NCBI RefSeq assembly: GCF_004664715.2
Contig: NC_051067.1
Span: 68,280,982-68,344,981, forward strand
Direction of reading: 5' to 3'
Length of the DNA: 64,000 nt
Source: Peromyscus leucopus
Taxonomy: Eukaryota; Chordata; Mammalia; Rodentia; Cricetidae
In this document: positions 33,296-45,695 of the stretch, piece by piece
How the letters are laid out: each line of letters opens with the position of its first letter
Numbering within the stretch: position 1 is the first letter of the stretch
Program-made: the position numbers and the translations under genes
The notes under the pieces: model-generated
Seen by the model: the letters and a program-made list of their open reading frames with translations, nothing else
Databases searched by the model: none
What the model was told of the DNA's origin: nothing

Positions 33296-33500
33296 GCATT
33301 GGTGATAATGGAAAATGACAGACCCATCTGACCCCTGCACACTGGTGAATAAGGAAAGTATAGGGTGTGGCTTAAGTCTGCTTCTAGAGGCCTCGTCACC
33401 AGAAGGTAGCAATGGTTGGAAAGCTCAAGACGTCCAAGAGCAGAACTTTGAATGGCAAAAATATAATGGAACCATTTCACAGCTAGTTTTATTCACAAGT
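33178..33500. repeat. Possible old LTR fragment with CA tract 33256-33292
   Basis: It opens 'attagggttctccagagcaattctgact', a phrase common at LTR-derived repeats, then has a CA tract and a sequence ending near 'tttattcacaagtagg'. Family not assigned. Confidence 0.4.
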
Positions 33501-34227
33501 AGGTATTAAGAGACACTAGGAGGTACCAGGCACGAGATTAGGTAGTTATCAAACAGTTGGCATGGGTTCTATGTGCCTGGTGATTATAGGCCAGGGCAAG
33601 AGACAGCCCTTAATCAAATAACCCATTACATTCACAAAGCCTAACAACAGGGTATATCAAATGAAGGAAATTATTACATTGATCTGAGAGCAAGAAACAC
33701 ATTGACTGTGATCAAGAAAACTTATGAACCAGCAGTTGAGTTAAAAGCTGAAGGACAGGCAATTGCACTTAGCTGCATTTAGGTTTTCTTTTTACATATT
33801 ATTTAGGTTTTTCATTCATTCACTTTCTTTGACTAAATCATATACTTCTCTCAGCCAGAAAATGTGCTTTCTATTTCACTTGAATCACTCTACAGAGTCG
33901 TAGTTAGGCTGAACCTCCTGCAGATGACTTACAGGCATATAATGGACTTAGGGTAATTTAACTCAGGTCTCCATTTTTGCAGTTGGTTTCCAATGCTGCT
34001 TTTATTTCGTTCACCTGTAGGGTTTAGGTGAGGGTGCTGTGTCATGTGCACAAAGGTGTTATAATGAGTGTGATGCCTGAGGTTCTGGGCTCTCATCTAT
34101 GTCTGAAGATTCAGCAAGCCGATGAAGCATTCACTTATTATAATATTAGTGACACAGTCTAGTAATAGTATAAGGGTAATTGCAGGAGTGCATTTGTTGT
34201 GTTTCATGCAACAAGATTTCACTGTGT
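33501..34227. other. No gene or recognised repeat
   Basis: Unassigned sequence, no frame of note. Confidence 0.5.
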
Positions 34228-34622
34228 ATTCTAGTTTGTTTCTCTGTTATTGTGTCAAAACACTGACCCAAAGCAACTCGGGAGAAGACAGGGTTTGCTT
34301 TAGTTTCTCGGTCGCAGTCCATTATTAAGGGGAGTTAGAGCAGGAATAGGGCAGGAAGGTGAAGCCGAAATTGAGGCAGACTCTACTCCAGGGGACTGCA
34401 GCTCACTGGACTGCCATCTATGTCTTGCTCAGCTTGCTTTCTTATACACCCCAGAACCACCTGCCAAGGGATGGCACTGCCCACAGTGGACAGAATCCTC
34501 TCATGTCAATCATCCATCAAGGAAATACCCCACAGGCATGTCTACAGGCCAGTGTGTTAGATGCAGTTTCTCAGTTTGAGGTTCCTTCTTCCAAAGTGCC
34601 AAGTTGACAAAGACTAACCAGT
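34228..34622 (-). mobile_element. MaLR-like LTR (first type), antisense
   Basis: 'ctgttattgtgtcaaaacactgacccaaagcaactcggg', 'gcttgctttcttatacaccccagaaccacctgccaaggg' and 'aagtgccaagttgacaaagactaacc' match the reverse complement of the 3195-3566 family. Confidence 0.6.
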
Positions 34623-34624
34623 CT

Positions 34625-34722
34625 GCTATGTAACCCAAACTAACCTGAAACTCGCGATCCTCTTGCCTCAGTCACCCTCAGTCAGGGATGAGATTAAAGC
34701 GGTATGTCACCACACCCAGTTC
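34625..34722 (-). mobile_element. B1/PB1-like SINE fragment, antisense
   Basis: 'ctatgtaacccaaactaacctgaaactcgcgatcctcttgcctcagtcaccctcag' and 'gtatgtcaccacacccagttc' are a diverged 7SL-derived monomer complement. Confidence 0.65.
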
Positions 34723-35577
34723 TGAATTTATTTTGACTAATGATGGAAATAATGTGATAGAGAGGATCATTAAACAGTCCTAAGATTCTCTAAAATTTGT
34801 TTAAAAACTAACAGTCACATAAAAATGAGGTTTTAATGAATTTCTATTTAATGAATTTCTATTAACAGTGGAGGCTCTCCCAGGTCCAAAAGTGGAAGAC
34901 CTGGTGAATCATAGAATGGATATGGAAGAAGATGGCCAGGGAAAAAGAAGAAGAAGCAACGAGACAGAGCATATTGGTCTCTCCAGATTAGTTGACCACT
35001 GGTATTCCAGTAGGGTTTTCAAGAGCAGATGTTCTATGATGAGTATCCCTCTAAAACTACTTTTTGATATATGACTTTATTTCTTTTGGAAGACTTAACA
35101 GTTGTGATGCTGTGTCTCTTAGACACTTGCTGAAGCACATTCATTAATCTTTCTGTCAGACTCTTAGATACCTCAGGCTTGGGTAGTGGTTAAGATAGCC
35201 AGGATAGCAGCAGATATGATATATTGATATTGGGGACCAAGAGATGCTGTGAAAGGGCGTGTCTTCTGGAAGATGTACTGATTCATACCAGGGACAAGTG
35301 GATAGCTCAATTTCTCTGTAGTGCTGCAGGCTACATTAGAGCCATTTCTTTCCTCTGAAGTTAATCCATCATCCTGATCATTTTCTTGTCAGGGAAGAAC
35401 AGTCATATCAGAGATTTGGGAAAGGATGCTTTAGATATGAAATGTGTCTATGAGGCTTTAACCCATGGTGATGTGTTTTGAGAAATGGTGCAAACACTTA
35501 CAAAGTAGTGTTTTTCTTTAGATGAACTTGAAGAAGAGTCTTATTGTTTTATACTTGTGCCAACCCAGAAAATATTT
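34723..35577. other. No gene or recognised repeat
   Basis: A short direct repeat 'taatgaatttctattta' occurs at 34836-34865. Nothing else recognised. Confidence 0.5.
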
Positions 35578-35662
35578 TTATTTTGTGATTCTGGAGATTG
35601 AACCCAGTGCTTCATGTATTTTCTATAAGTACTCTACCTTTAGGATACAGCTACAGATCTAA
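35578..35662 (-). mobile_element. ID-like SINE, antisense, old
   Basis: 'tggagattgaacccagtgcttcatgtattttctataagtactctacc' keeps the ID promoter complement in a diverged form. Confidence 0.55.
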
Positions 35663-35877
35663 AATTAATTTTGAACCTGTCTAATTAATTGGTGACAGCT
35701 TTATCAATATGAGAAATAGATAACCACCAGATTCAGTCAAAGATTAACTCGGAGAAAATCTTGAATGAGAGCTTCACACTTGAAATTGAGACAATTGATG
35801 GTGGATGGACTTTGAAGTCTGATGATAACTCATTCACACATCTGTGACTAAGTTAATATGAGTTTATATCAGGCCCA

Positions 35878-35945
35878 GCCCGGAGAAGGTAGCTCAGTAG
35901 TGCAATGCTTGCCTGGTTTGCAGAAGGGCTTGGTCAGCATGGCTC
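35878..35945 (+). mobile_element. ID SINE, sense
   Basis: 'agcccggagaaggtagctcagtagtgcaatgcttgcctggtttgc' is a diverged ID element. The second half is weak. Confidence 0.65.
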
Positions 35946-37638
35946 TCCCCTACTTAGCTTAGCCTTTAGTTTTAAATACCAAGTGCTGTTCTCTTCTTTT
36001 GGTAGTTTCAAAAGTTGAGTGAACAGAGAGTATCATAGAGGCAGAAAAAGGAGGTGAATTGGTCTTTCGTGTGGACCATCTTGGACCATTGCTAATGACT
36101 GTTGAAATGACCTAGACTTTGAAAAAAACATATAAAGTTTGTCAATATCTTGGAGCTACTTCTTCATAAGTCTGTTCCATCTCTTCATTTCTTGTGCTGA
36201 CAGCTTTTTCTCTGGGCTGCTTTGAAGGATTCTTATCGAGTGACAAGCCTTGAAATATAGAGAGATGCCTTCTTGCAAAGCAGAAAGCAAGATTGTTTGG
36301 TGGACAAGAAAACTTTAGAATACAGTAGAAAAAAATCAGAGGCAATAGGGTCTTAAACTAGTGAAGTAACATGGGAGAAAGAGAGGAGGCAATCACCTAG
36401 CGATATCCTTCATTTTTTTCTGTATAAACATGGTTCTCTAAGGCATCACATCCAAAAGCTAATCAATTTAGGTGACATCTAAGGGTTTTGTTCTGCTCTG
36501 GTTTCCTGTTAGGTTTAGATAATGAGACACCTGGGTTGGACATCAGAGGCATGACAGAATGAGGTCAGGATATGTATGATTTTGCTGTGATTTAAGGTCA
36601 TAGCTCCCATTCATGGGAGCTTTCTGTAAGTAACTTCCTTCATCAGTCAGACATTCCTCATCATATCAACTCACTGAATATGAGCACATAGAGGTAGTAA
36701 TGAGTTCTGCCCATTCTCTTTTTAATGTTGATATATTTATTCACTTCTTTACCATTGTCCTAGTCCAAGAGTGCCATCTGTTTCTGGCCAGAACCTCATT
36801 TATACACTATTGAGATATATATGAAGGTTGAAGTGATTGTAATTGTCAAGGTAATGACAGGGGCGAAGGAGACAATGTAGCTACTGTTGAGTTAGGTGAA
36901 TGAAGGCTGTTTGCAGAGCCTGTAAGGCTGGGAGAAGGCTTAGAAGGAATGGTAGCAAATATGAATGTCAGGATAGTGTCTGAGGTACAGACAGTCAAAA
37001 TGCAAGATTGGTGTTCAGGAGAGAAATTAGGAACAGATGTGTAGATATATTTTTCGATGTAAGGAGAATACTAAAGACCCTCATAATGATTAAAAATAAC
37101 CAAGGGAGACTCTACAGTGACTTTACTAAGCTAAAGCTCATAGAGTCAAGACATGAAGAAGCAAGGTTGTTACTCAAAGTTTGCAGTACACTGAGTCTAA
37201 ATGGAAGTAATTAAAATATTTACTATATTGCTCAAACACCGTAAAGCTGGTCAATACACAGTTTACCTTCTCAATTTTTCTTACAATTATTATTTCCATG
37301 CCTCCTCCATTTTTCTTCCACATGTTATTTCCATGCTACTACAAAGTTTTCAACCTTTGTAGCAGCACCTATATACACATCACAGGGCTTCCTTTCTGCC
37401 CATCTTTCTGTTCTTCATTCTGAAAAGGGGGGTACAAACAGAAGTGGCGAGAAACATCAGTCTTTCTAGATATGTTCTAAATGCAGAACCAACAGAAAGT
37501 GCTGACAGACATAGCAGAGTGTATATGGGAAAGAAGACTAAGACATTATCAGTGGATAAGAAATGCTGAGTGGAGGAAGGAATATAAATATTCCAGCCCT
37601 TCTGATTTTGATAAGCCTTGATAACTTTCTCTTGACCA

Positions 37639-37642
<4 letters not shown>
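35946..37642. other. Unassigned interval, no gene
   Basis: 1.7 kb with no recognised repeat and no frame over 70 codons. Candidate single-copy DNA. Confidence 0.5.
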
Positions 37643-37684
<42 letters not shown>

Positions 37685-37996
37685 TGCATGTGCATGCGTG
37701 TGCACAGTGGGCAGTCAGACAGGAACAGGATTGAAATTTGTAATGGATTCATTGAAAGAACAAAACTTCAAAGTATCTCTAGAAGGTCTTGATTCAGAGT
37801 TAATACTTTCATCAATCAATAGGCTATGACAGTGACTTCTCTTAGTCATCAAAAAGCCCTTGTGAATTTCATTTATATATTTATGCTTTGCTATGGTATC
37901 AGGTATTTAGAGTTCAGTGTTTAAAGCAGCCAGCATACATTTATGTGTTTTTATTTCTGTTTTAGATGAGTGTTTGGTTGACATTCACCTTATCTG

Positions 37997-38044
<48 letters not shown>

Positions 38045-38097
38045 ACTCTAGGTGTTGCTAAGGAAGAGTGATGGCTCAGAACTCATTGGAGCTAGAC
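37643..38097 (+). repeat. Duplicated segment A, copy 2, with TG tracts
   Basis: Starts with TG tract 37643-37680. The body matches 29738-30123 at roughly 97% apart from indels. An internal TG tract (38000-38043) stands where copy 1 has only a short imperfect TG run. It ends at 'gagctagact'. Confidence 0.85.
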
Positions 38098-38494
38098 TGC
38101 AGGAGGATAGCAGTGTAGACTGTACAATGGTAAAGTGTGGAGCCGGGAGAGTCCAGGCATGAAAGGATGGAATCATCTAAGTTAAGTGAATGAGAAACAC
38201 TCACTTCAAGACAGCACAGCCATTTATCATCCTTAAAGCATTCCAAATGCTATAGTTTTGTAGTAAATTCACCATGACTGTAGAAATTATATATTCCCTA
38301 AACCTTTGTTCACAGATGTGTTTGTTAAAAATTCAAATCATTTTTGTTCTTATTAAACAGATTACCCTGTATGACAGTCAGCTAAACACTTTGTATATAT
38401 TTTTCATTGTCTTTAACCATGTAGTGACGCTTTTATTTTAGGTTTTCTTTAACTCTGACAACACCAAAGGAACAAAGTTTAAGAAACAATCATT
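38098..38494. other. No gene or recognised repeat
   Basis: Unassigned AT-rich sequence. Confidence 0.5.
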
Positions 38495-38775
38495 GAAGGA
38501 CTGTAGAGATAGCTCATTTGGTAAAGTTCTTGCCTTTCAAGGGTAAAGATTTGAGTTTGATCTCCAAAGGTGACATTGAAAAAGCCAGGCATGGCAAGCT
38601 CAATTTCAGTCCTAGGTCTAAGCAGGTGGAGATAGGTGGATCCCTGGGGCTTGCTGGGCAGCTAGCCTAGCCCGTTTGGCAAACTCTGGGTCAATGAGAG
38701 AACTTGACTCAAAAAACCAGGGAGGTGGCTCCTGAGGAACAGTAACAGTACTTTAGGGCAATCTAGCCACTGTAT

Positions 38776-38820
<45 letters not shown>
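38495..38820 (+). mobile_element. B4 SINE, sense, with CA tail 38777-38818
   Basis: 'ggactgtagagatagctcatttggtaaagttcttgcctttcaagggtaaag' (head), 'ccaggcatggcaagctcaatttcagtcc' and 'ggagataggtggatccctggggcttgctggg' (B1-like), then a CA tract. Confidence 0.75.
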
Positions 38821-40937
38821 GTCCCCAATTTTTATCTCTCTGTTTGTGTACACATACATTCACACTAGTCAGTGTATATAATGCTAAGTATATATAATTA
38901 CTCATAGCTTTGAATCTACTTGCTTTTCTGCCCTAATATACCCATTTCTACCCTCCAACATGGAGATATACATATGCATATGTACTAAGATGTGTGTTGT
39001 CTTCTGAATATGGTGTCCTTTTAGGACTCATCTTTGCCTGCTAATACTGATGCCTCTTGCTAGGAAGACTGCCTGAGACACTCACAAATCTTTGTCCTAT
39101 GTATTCCATTTCAGAGAGGCGTGGAATGAATCTGTTTTCATCACAGGAAAGGAGTTGATGTTTCAAGGCATCAATTAGCATCTGAACATGTTCTATTAAA
39201 AAACGCAGAGATCAGAACTATTTTCTCACATATCAGGAAAGTCTAGAAATGGGGTGCTCTGCTTGTCTTTTTGAGCTCTTATTGAACACAAAGTCAGCTT
39301 GTGTAATGTCAAGGTTGGATCTATATTTGGATTATCTGGACTCAATTCCTTTACAGTCAGAATGAATGCACATCAGGAAATCTGGGCAGTATTGTCACAA
39401 AATGTCAGAAAGGAACTGTTCTCATGAAGGGGTAGGTTCCTGATTGTTACAGAGCCATCCTGGATTTTTATATAGCATTATAGCCACAAGGGTCAAGGGA
39501 CCCTTAAGATTAACAAGCATGCCTTTGCATGTTGCATGTTGGTTTTAGCAATGGCCTGTGTTTCACCATTATCACCAAAGTGATGCCTAAACAAAGAATT
39601 GGGTAAAGAGACTGGTTTGAGCAGCAGGTGTATCCTCCAACCAAAACACAGCTCCACAAACAACAAATTTAAACCCAAATCAAATCCTAAAGTAAGCTAA
39701 ACCGAACCTCTTCTTTAAAACAAAGCAAAACAAAATCAACAAACAACACCACACTATTTCCTGAGAATAGGGCAGAATATTCTTAGTATTTGAAAAGGCA
39801 CAGTAGAGAATTAAGTGCCTGCTTTCAAAGCCCCCTAGGCTAAACCCTTCATTAAAAAAACCCAATAACAAATTTGATTTGAATAAGCACATCTGTCATA
39901 GAAGAAACTAGTTATGACTTTATCAGAAATCTAGAAGTCAGAGTTTGTAGACACATTTGCTGAATTAGCCATGCCAATTTGAGCATGACCTTGCTTTCAA
40001 TACATGTATTTTTTTTTCTACTGAAAAACTAATTAGGAGAATGGAAAAGCCTCCTGTGGGGATGGGTATTCAAGGCTTTCATAGAAGGGTGATTATATTT
40101 GGAAGTGGAAGTCCAGAGTGCCAACCATTAGAAAATCAGGACGTTTCCTAGAGCTCAAAGGTGTTGAGGGAATTTTAATTGTTCACTGGAGATGGCACGA
40201 CAAATTCAGTTAATTTCTGGTTGTATTGGTGGAACATATCTGAAATTGCTTTCTAGGAAGTTTTGACTCTGCTCTTGAGAAACCCAACAGCCCTCTGTAA
40301 GACGATATTTCAGTTGAAGAACTTCAGTTTTTATAATACAGTGTTTGTATAGCTCTCTTTCCATTTGCATGCACAAAAGCTAGCATGCAAGTTTTTAAAC
40401 TTTATTACTCAATGCAGATTCTCACATTCTGGGGCTTGGCCCTGGGTGGTTATAGGAGTCAGTCATTGTAATAGTCTCCAAAAGGAATGAGGCACACTTG
40501 GGGAACCTGATCTCTGAGACATTATTTCTTCCAACACTAGCCAACCATCTGCCAGTCACTCAACACCTTCTCCTACTTGGCACTGACACAGTGGGAGCCG
40601 AGTCCGCCAGTGATTTTGGAAATGTCAGTTCTAGAAGGTTGTTCTCCCTGTGTCTCCATATTACTTGAGATTGCATGATTAGTGTGGAGATCTCTGGTCC
40701 CAACTCCATCATGGTTCTAAGCAAAAGTGGAGGAATATAGGTTTCTCTATTCTTTTTTTTTTTAACAGCAAAAGTATGATTATTCACTGCTTGTAACTTA
40801 GGAATATAGCTCTATCAACTCTCAATGTCTTCTGAGTTATTATGTGATGCTGACTGTTCTATGGGAGAAATAAAGTCTTCCAGCTTATTTTTAAAAAGCT
40901 TTAAAAAGTATAATTTTATCTAGTTAGCTAGCTTATG

Positions 40938-40938
<1 letters not shown>
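38821..40938. other. Long unassigned interval, no gene
   Basis: 2.1 kb without a recognised repeat. Frames up to 75 codons without domains. Candidate single-copy or very old sequence. Confidence 0.5.
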
Positions 40939-40991
<53 letters not shown>

Positions 40992-41080
40992 GTGTTCCAT
41001 AATGTCCAGAACCTGTGGAAGTCAGAGGACAATTTATTGAAGTAATTTCTCTTACCCAGTGAGCCATCTCACCTGCCTGA
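40939..41080 (-). mobile_element. TG tract 40939-40989 and antisense B3 fragment
   Basis: About 25 TG units followed by 'gaagtcagaggacaatttattgaagtaatttctcttacccagtgagccatctcacctgcc', the complement of a truncated B3 head. Confidence 0.75.
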
Positions 41081-41683
41081 GAGATCTACCTACCTTTGCA
41101 ATGTCTGTGTACCCTTCTTTCCTTTCGTGGAGGTTTTGGTATTAAAAATAGCCATCCACTGAAGGGTATTCTTTATTCCTTACTGTTTTAAAGTTCATGG
41201 CCCATTGCCTTCTCAATGTTCCTTAAAGCACTTGGGACAAATTTCTTCTGACACAGATTTAAGAACATACTTCTTCCAATGAACTAATGGAATTCTTCTG
41301 AATCAAAGTCTTACTTGATAAGTCAAAATCTCCTCTGACTTACGCTGCTGGGAAGTCCAAGGCAGAGCTCTGAGTTCAGGTGTGGTAGCACTCATTGGTT
41401 ATGCTAGGAAGGACATAATTTCCATTTTCCAGTCTTTAAATATTGATACTTTCATTTTATTTAGTGGCAATGCATTTATGGTTTTATTGCCACTTGAGTC
41501 AATCCTGAACTGAGGTAGTGGCATGGACAGATGGAAGATGATTAGTGTCAGAGGTCATAGTTAAGTACTATCCCAAATCTCAGAGCAAAATAATGTTTTT
41601 CTTGTTGTTTGCATAGAAGGCACTGGTTTAGTACTTTAGAGTCTAGGTTACATAATATGATCTTCAGATCATGATTGTGTCTC
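41081..41683. other. No gene or recognised repeat
   Basis: Unassigned. Confidence 0.5.
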
Positions 41684-41812
41684 CCTCCCTGTTTTCCTCT
41701 TCCTCCCTTCTTCCCTCCCCTCCCTCTCTCTCCTTCCTTCCAAGACTGGAGTTTACAAGGTAGGCCAAGCTAACCTTGAGCTCAGGCATGTGCCTCCATG
41801 GCTGGCTCTGTT
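41684..41812 (-). mobile_element. CT-rich tract and antisense B1 fragment
   Basis: 41684-41742 is a CCCT/TTCC-rich run. It is followed by 'ggagtttacaaggtaggccaagctaaccttgagctcaggcatgtgcctccatggctggc', a diverged B1 complement. Confidence 0.6.
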
Positions 41813-41842
41813 TGCTTCTCTTTTAAAAAAAAATGACCTTGT

Positions 41843-41960
41843 CTTAGTTTACTTTCAATTGCTGTGATAAAGATAATTTCTGAGGTTTCTGTGACCATCA
41901 TGGCCAGAAGAATGATGATAGCAGAAGGCAAGAAGGTAGTTTGGCTCAACACAACTAAAT
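41843..41960 (-). mobile_element. MaLR-like LTR end fragment, antisense
   Basis: 'gtcttagtttactttcaattgctgtgataaagataatttctgagg' then 'ccatcatggccagaagaatg' resembles the right tip of the rodent LTR types seen elsewhere. The rest is lost. Confidence 0.45.
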
Positions 41961-42421
41961 AGCTGGTGTTGGTTCTAACTTCAGGAGTCTGACACCAAAT
42001 GGTTGATTTTAGGCATAGGTAAGCACAGCACAACTTTGTGAATTTTTTTCTGGTGATAATTATCTGAATTTGTGTGCACAATAAAGCATACCTAAATCTC
42101 CTCGAGGAACAAAGTACACTAAATGAGAATCAGACATGACTACATTGAAAGTCTTTGTAAAGTACATGTGACACAATTTATAAAGATGGGTCCTATAGCT
42201 TGACTGAGAAAAACTAGCTTAGAGTCTGGGAGAGGATTCAGTGTGGTCTCGACTGCACAGATAGCTTTATGGTCACCAGTCTATGAACCATTTCTGTTCC
42301 TAGCTTTCTGGGCAGATTTAAAAGGCTATGCATCCCGCCCTTTGAAGGAACAACCCTGTGTGTTTAACATTCCAGCTTTCCTGGTGTTTATCTGTGAGCA
42401 TAAGGACTTCCATGCCTCCTA
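41961..42421. other. No gene or recognised repeat
   Basis: Includes part of a 99-codon minus-strand frame (41782-42081) that runs into repeat sequence. Not credible as a gene. Confidence 0.5.
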
Positions 42422-42775
42422 CAGACCATGACCAAAGGCAACTCAGAGGAGGAAAGGATTTATGTCATGTTATAAGTCCCAGGTAACAGCCTGTCACTGA
42501 GGGAATTAAGGGCAGGAACTCAAGAGTTGGCAGCTGAAACAGATTATGGAGGACCTCTGCTTACTAGCTTTCTTAAACACCCCAGGACCACCTGCCTGGG
42601 GGTGGTGCCACCCACAATAGATTTGGCCCTCCCATATCAGTCATCAACCATCAGCCAGGAAAATGCCACCATAGACTTGCTTACATGAAATCTGATGGAG
42701 GCATTTTCTCAATTGAGTTTCCTCTTTCCTGATAACTCCAGGTTGTATAAATCTGACATAAAAACCAACCAGGAC
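42422..42775 (-). mobile_element. MaLR-like LTR (first type), antisense
   Basis: 'gaccatgaccaaaggcaactcagaggaggaaaggatttatg', 'aacaccccaggaccacctgcctgggggtggtgccacccacaatag' and 'gatggaggcattttctcaattgag' match the family at 10379-10742. Confidence 0.6.
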
Positions 42776-43270
42776 AATGCTACTGGTTACCTTACTTTCT
42801 TCTCTAACCTTAGCCCATTTTTTGTTCCCCTCTCCCACCATCTACTAGCTTATCTAAATACAAAGACTTCTGAAATAAAGAACAAGTGAGATAATTTAAT
42901 TAAATGTAGTGCTTCCAAATCTTGTCAAGTCATTGGATTATCTGCAAGTTCTTGTTAAAGCCTACTGGTCCATGTCCCAAGATTGTGATATGGTAAATGG
43001 GTAGTATGGGAAGGCTGCATATTACCTTAGAATACCACTGAGTTATTAATACTAGGTTTTGGAAATGTCCAAGTCATGCTTTTGTCTCTGAAGACATATG
43101 AATGTTACATTTTCCCAATAGTTTTGTTAAGAAGAAGGTAGAGCTTTTACAAAGGATTTAGGCCTGACAGTATCCACTGCCATGTGGAATACTGGCTTCA
43201 TTTAAAAAAGAGTCCCATGCTAGGTAAGAAAGATCCAGTAACCAGAGTAAGAAATAGAGATAAAAAGCAA
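42776..43270. other. No gene or recognised repeat
   Basis: Unassigned. Confidence 0.5.
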
Positions 43271-43447
43271 GGGGACCCAAGTGTGGTGGCACACACCTGT
43301 CATCCCTGCACTTGGGAGGCAGAGGCTCTGGGATGACTGGTATATATCCCAGAGCCCAGCTTTTGCCATGGGTGCCAGATAGTCAAACTCAGGTCCTCAT
43401 GCTTGTGTAGAAAACCTGTTACTGACTGAGACATCTATCTCCATAGT
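43271..43447. mobile_element. B1 fragment (sense) fused to B4 fragment (antisense)
   Basis: 'caagtgtggtggcacacacctgtcatccctgcacttgggaggcagagg' is a sense B1 head. It runs into 'actcaggtcctcatgcttgtg' and 'actgactgagacatctatctcc', an antisense B4 head. Confidence 0.65.
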
Positions 43448-44296
43448 GGCATTTATTTTGTTTTTAATTCACATGCAATAATTAGTTTCATGGAATCAAA
43501 ATGTGTTCAGAGGCAGGAATTAAGAAAAACTATTTTAAAAAACATTTAAAACAAAAATCTGAATTGAATCTGATTATCGTCTAGGTTTGGGACTCATATA
43601 AATATCAAAGGACTCTGGAAGAAAGAATTTAGAAGACAATTAAATGTAGTCTTTGAAGAGCCAATAGACTTCCATGCATCATTTTTTAAAGAGCCAATAG
43701 ACTTCAAGCTAACAATTATAAAGGAATATGCGTTGTAACTTCTGGTCTGTGTATCCTGGATTCTATGACATCACATAGTCTCCCCCCAACCCCCCTGCCC
43801 CTTTAGTCTTTTCTTTTTCTGCTTTTCTTCTTGGCTTTCTGCCTTTGCTTTTCTTACTTATGCCTGCAATCTGTAGTAAAGAACTAGTTTTCCAAGTTGT
43901 ATAATTTACTCCAGAAATACTGCTTACATATATACTAAGTGAGCCTCTAAGCTAGTCTTACCTAGGGAACTGATACACGGTGTAATGAAACCCAAGTCTG
44001 GGGTTCTGGGTTTGTACTCTCTTGACAGCTTTCTAGATAATTTTAATGTTTTTCAAAGTCAAGAAACAGTAGCCTGTCCTGCTTGTCATTGATGGAGTTC
44101 AGTTTTAAACTAACTGAAATCCTTTCCCCGCTCCATGTGGGGTCTTACAACAAGCATGTTCTGCCACTGAACTGTATTCCGAGTGTCAACTTGAGGCCTT
44201 TTGCAGCCTACCATTGTTGTTGAGGCTATCGTGATGCACTAATCTATGTTCACAGCCTCTAAAGAGAAACAGATTGTTGCCCACAAAATAAGAACA
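43448..44296. other. No gene or recognised repeat
   Basis: An 18-base word, AAAGAGCCAATAGACTTC-like, occurs twice about 32 bp apart (about 43657 and 43688). Nothing else recognised. Confidence 0.5.
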
Positions 44297-44432
44297 AGGG
44301 CTGGTGAGATGGATCAGTGGGCAAAGGCTCTGCTGCCAACTTTGAAGACTTGAATTACACCCTGGGACTTACACGTTCATGCTCCAACCCCAACATACAA
44401 AACAAATAAATAAAATGTTAAGAACACCACCA
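44297..44432 (+). mobile_element. B2/B3 SINE, sense, short
   Basis: 'acaagggctggtgagatggatcagtgggcaaaggctctgctgcc' is the promoter head. It ends with 'aacaaataaataaaatg'. Confidence 0.75.
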
Positions 44433-45351
44433 AAACATACTCCAGTCTTTTGTGGCTTGTAACCTGAGTGCATATGACTAGGCTCCATCTCCCTTGGGGT
44501 AGACAGCTCCTAGGAATTCAAAACTTTGGGTTTTCTTGTGTTATTCTCTTTTTGTTTATATAGTTCCAAATGTTTTGTGATAAACTGTGCACTTTCCCAT
44601 AGAGACATACAGGCTTTGCAGCTTTCAAACTATGGCACAACCCATACTGGTCAAAATCCTTTTATACTTGATTTGTTTTTCAAGTTAGATAAAATTAGAT
44701 TGTGAATATTTTAACAAAATCATTTTTAAACCCATAAATATTTTTGAATGGCTGTCTAATTGAAGGAAGAAGAAATGAGATGCTTGTTTCTTTCACAGGA
44801 TATATAATTCATCATTCATTAAACACGTAGCTCTTTCCTGTGTCAGGTGTGATGTTGCTGATTGGGAAGCAGATAAATGCATAGCAGTTTTTCTGTGCTT
44901 GCAGAGTACAGAAAATTGATGAAAAAGGCATCAAGAAATAAGTCAGAGATTCCTTATGTGCAATGTAGCTGAAAAAAAAAACCCAACATGAATGACATGA
45001 ATATTATGAAATGGTTATTAGAGCACAATTACAAAGTTATTAGAGAATGGTCAAGTATTACATAGTGATACTACTTAAAGGTAATACAGATTCAGAGAGC
45101 AGAGTATGCAATCCAGGTTGAAGTAGTTGAAACAGGCTTTATGTAGACTCTTTACTGTGTCCTGAGGAAAGGTCAGGAGTGGAGAGATGAAACTGAAAAG
45201 GAAGACATTCTTGACATAGGTAGGGCACCAGTGAGGTGTTAGGACCCCCTGCATAGGTACTGGGTCAAGTATTCGCCAACTCTGAGCAGGAATAGGTACT
45301 TACATCTTGGGGGATGTGGTATGAGTTCATCCCATTATCAAGGACAATGTG
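44433..45351. other. No gene or recognised repeat
   Basis: Unassigned AT-rich sequence. Confidence 0.5.
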
Positions 45352-45695
45352 CGCATGGTGATTTGAATGAGAAGTATCCCCATAAGCACATTTGGTCCCC
45401 AGGTAGTGATGCTGTTTGGGGATGTTATGGAATCTTAAAGATGTATGGCCCTGCTGGAGGAAGTCTTTCTCTGCAGCTGGCTTTGAGAGTTCATAGCCTT
45501 ATCATACCTCCAGTTCGCTGTCTTTGCTTTTTAACTGTGGTTGAAGAGCCCTCAGTGTCCTGCTCCAGCCATCTGCCACCAAACCTCTCTTACCATCAAG
45601 GACTTTCCCTCTGGAACCATATGCTCAAATATAATTCTTCTTCTGTGTTCTTCTGGTCAAGTTGTTATCACAATAACAAAACAGTAACTCTTATA
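45352..45695 (+). mobile_element. MaLR-like LTR, sense, diverged
   Basis: 'gtgatttgaatgagaagtatccccataagcacatttggtccccaggtagtgatgctgtttgg' and the end 'cacaataacaaaacagtaactc' follow the rodent LTR seen at 32610. The 143-codon frame that spans it (45321-45752) is a by-product, since it starts outside and reads the LTR in its sense direction. Confidence 0.6.

Noticed and set aside
29665..37829. 73- and 88-codon frames (29665-29886 and 37563-37829) sharing a C-terminus
   Set aside because: The shared part is the duplicated segment A. There is no sign of coding constraint such as excess third-position change.
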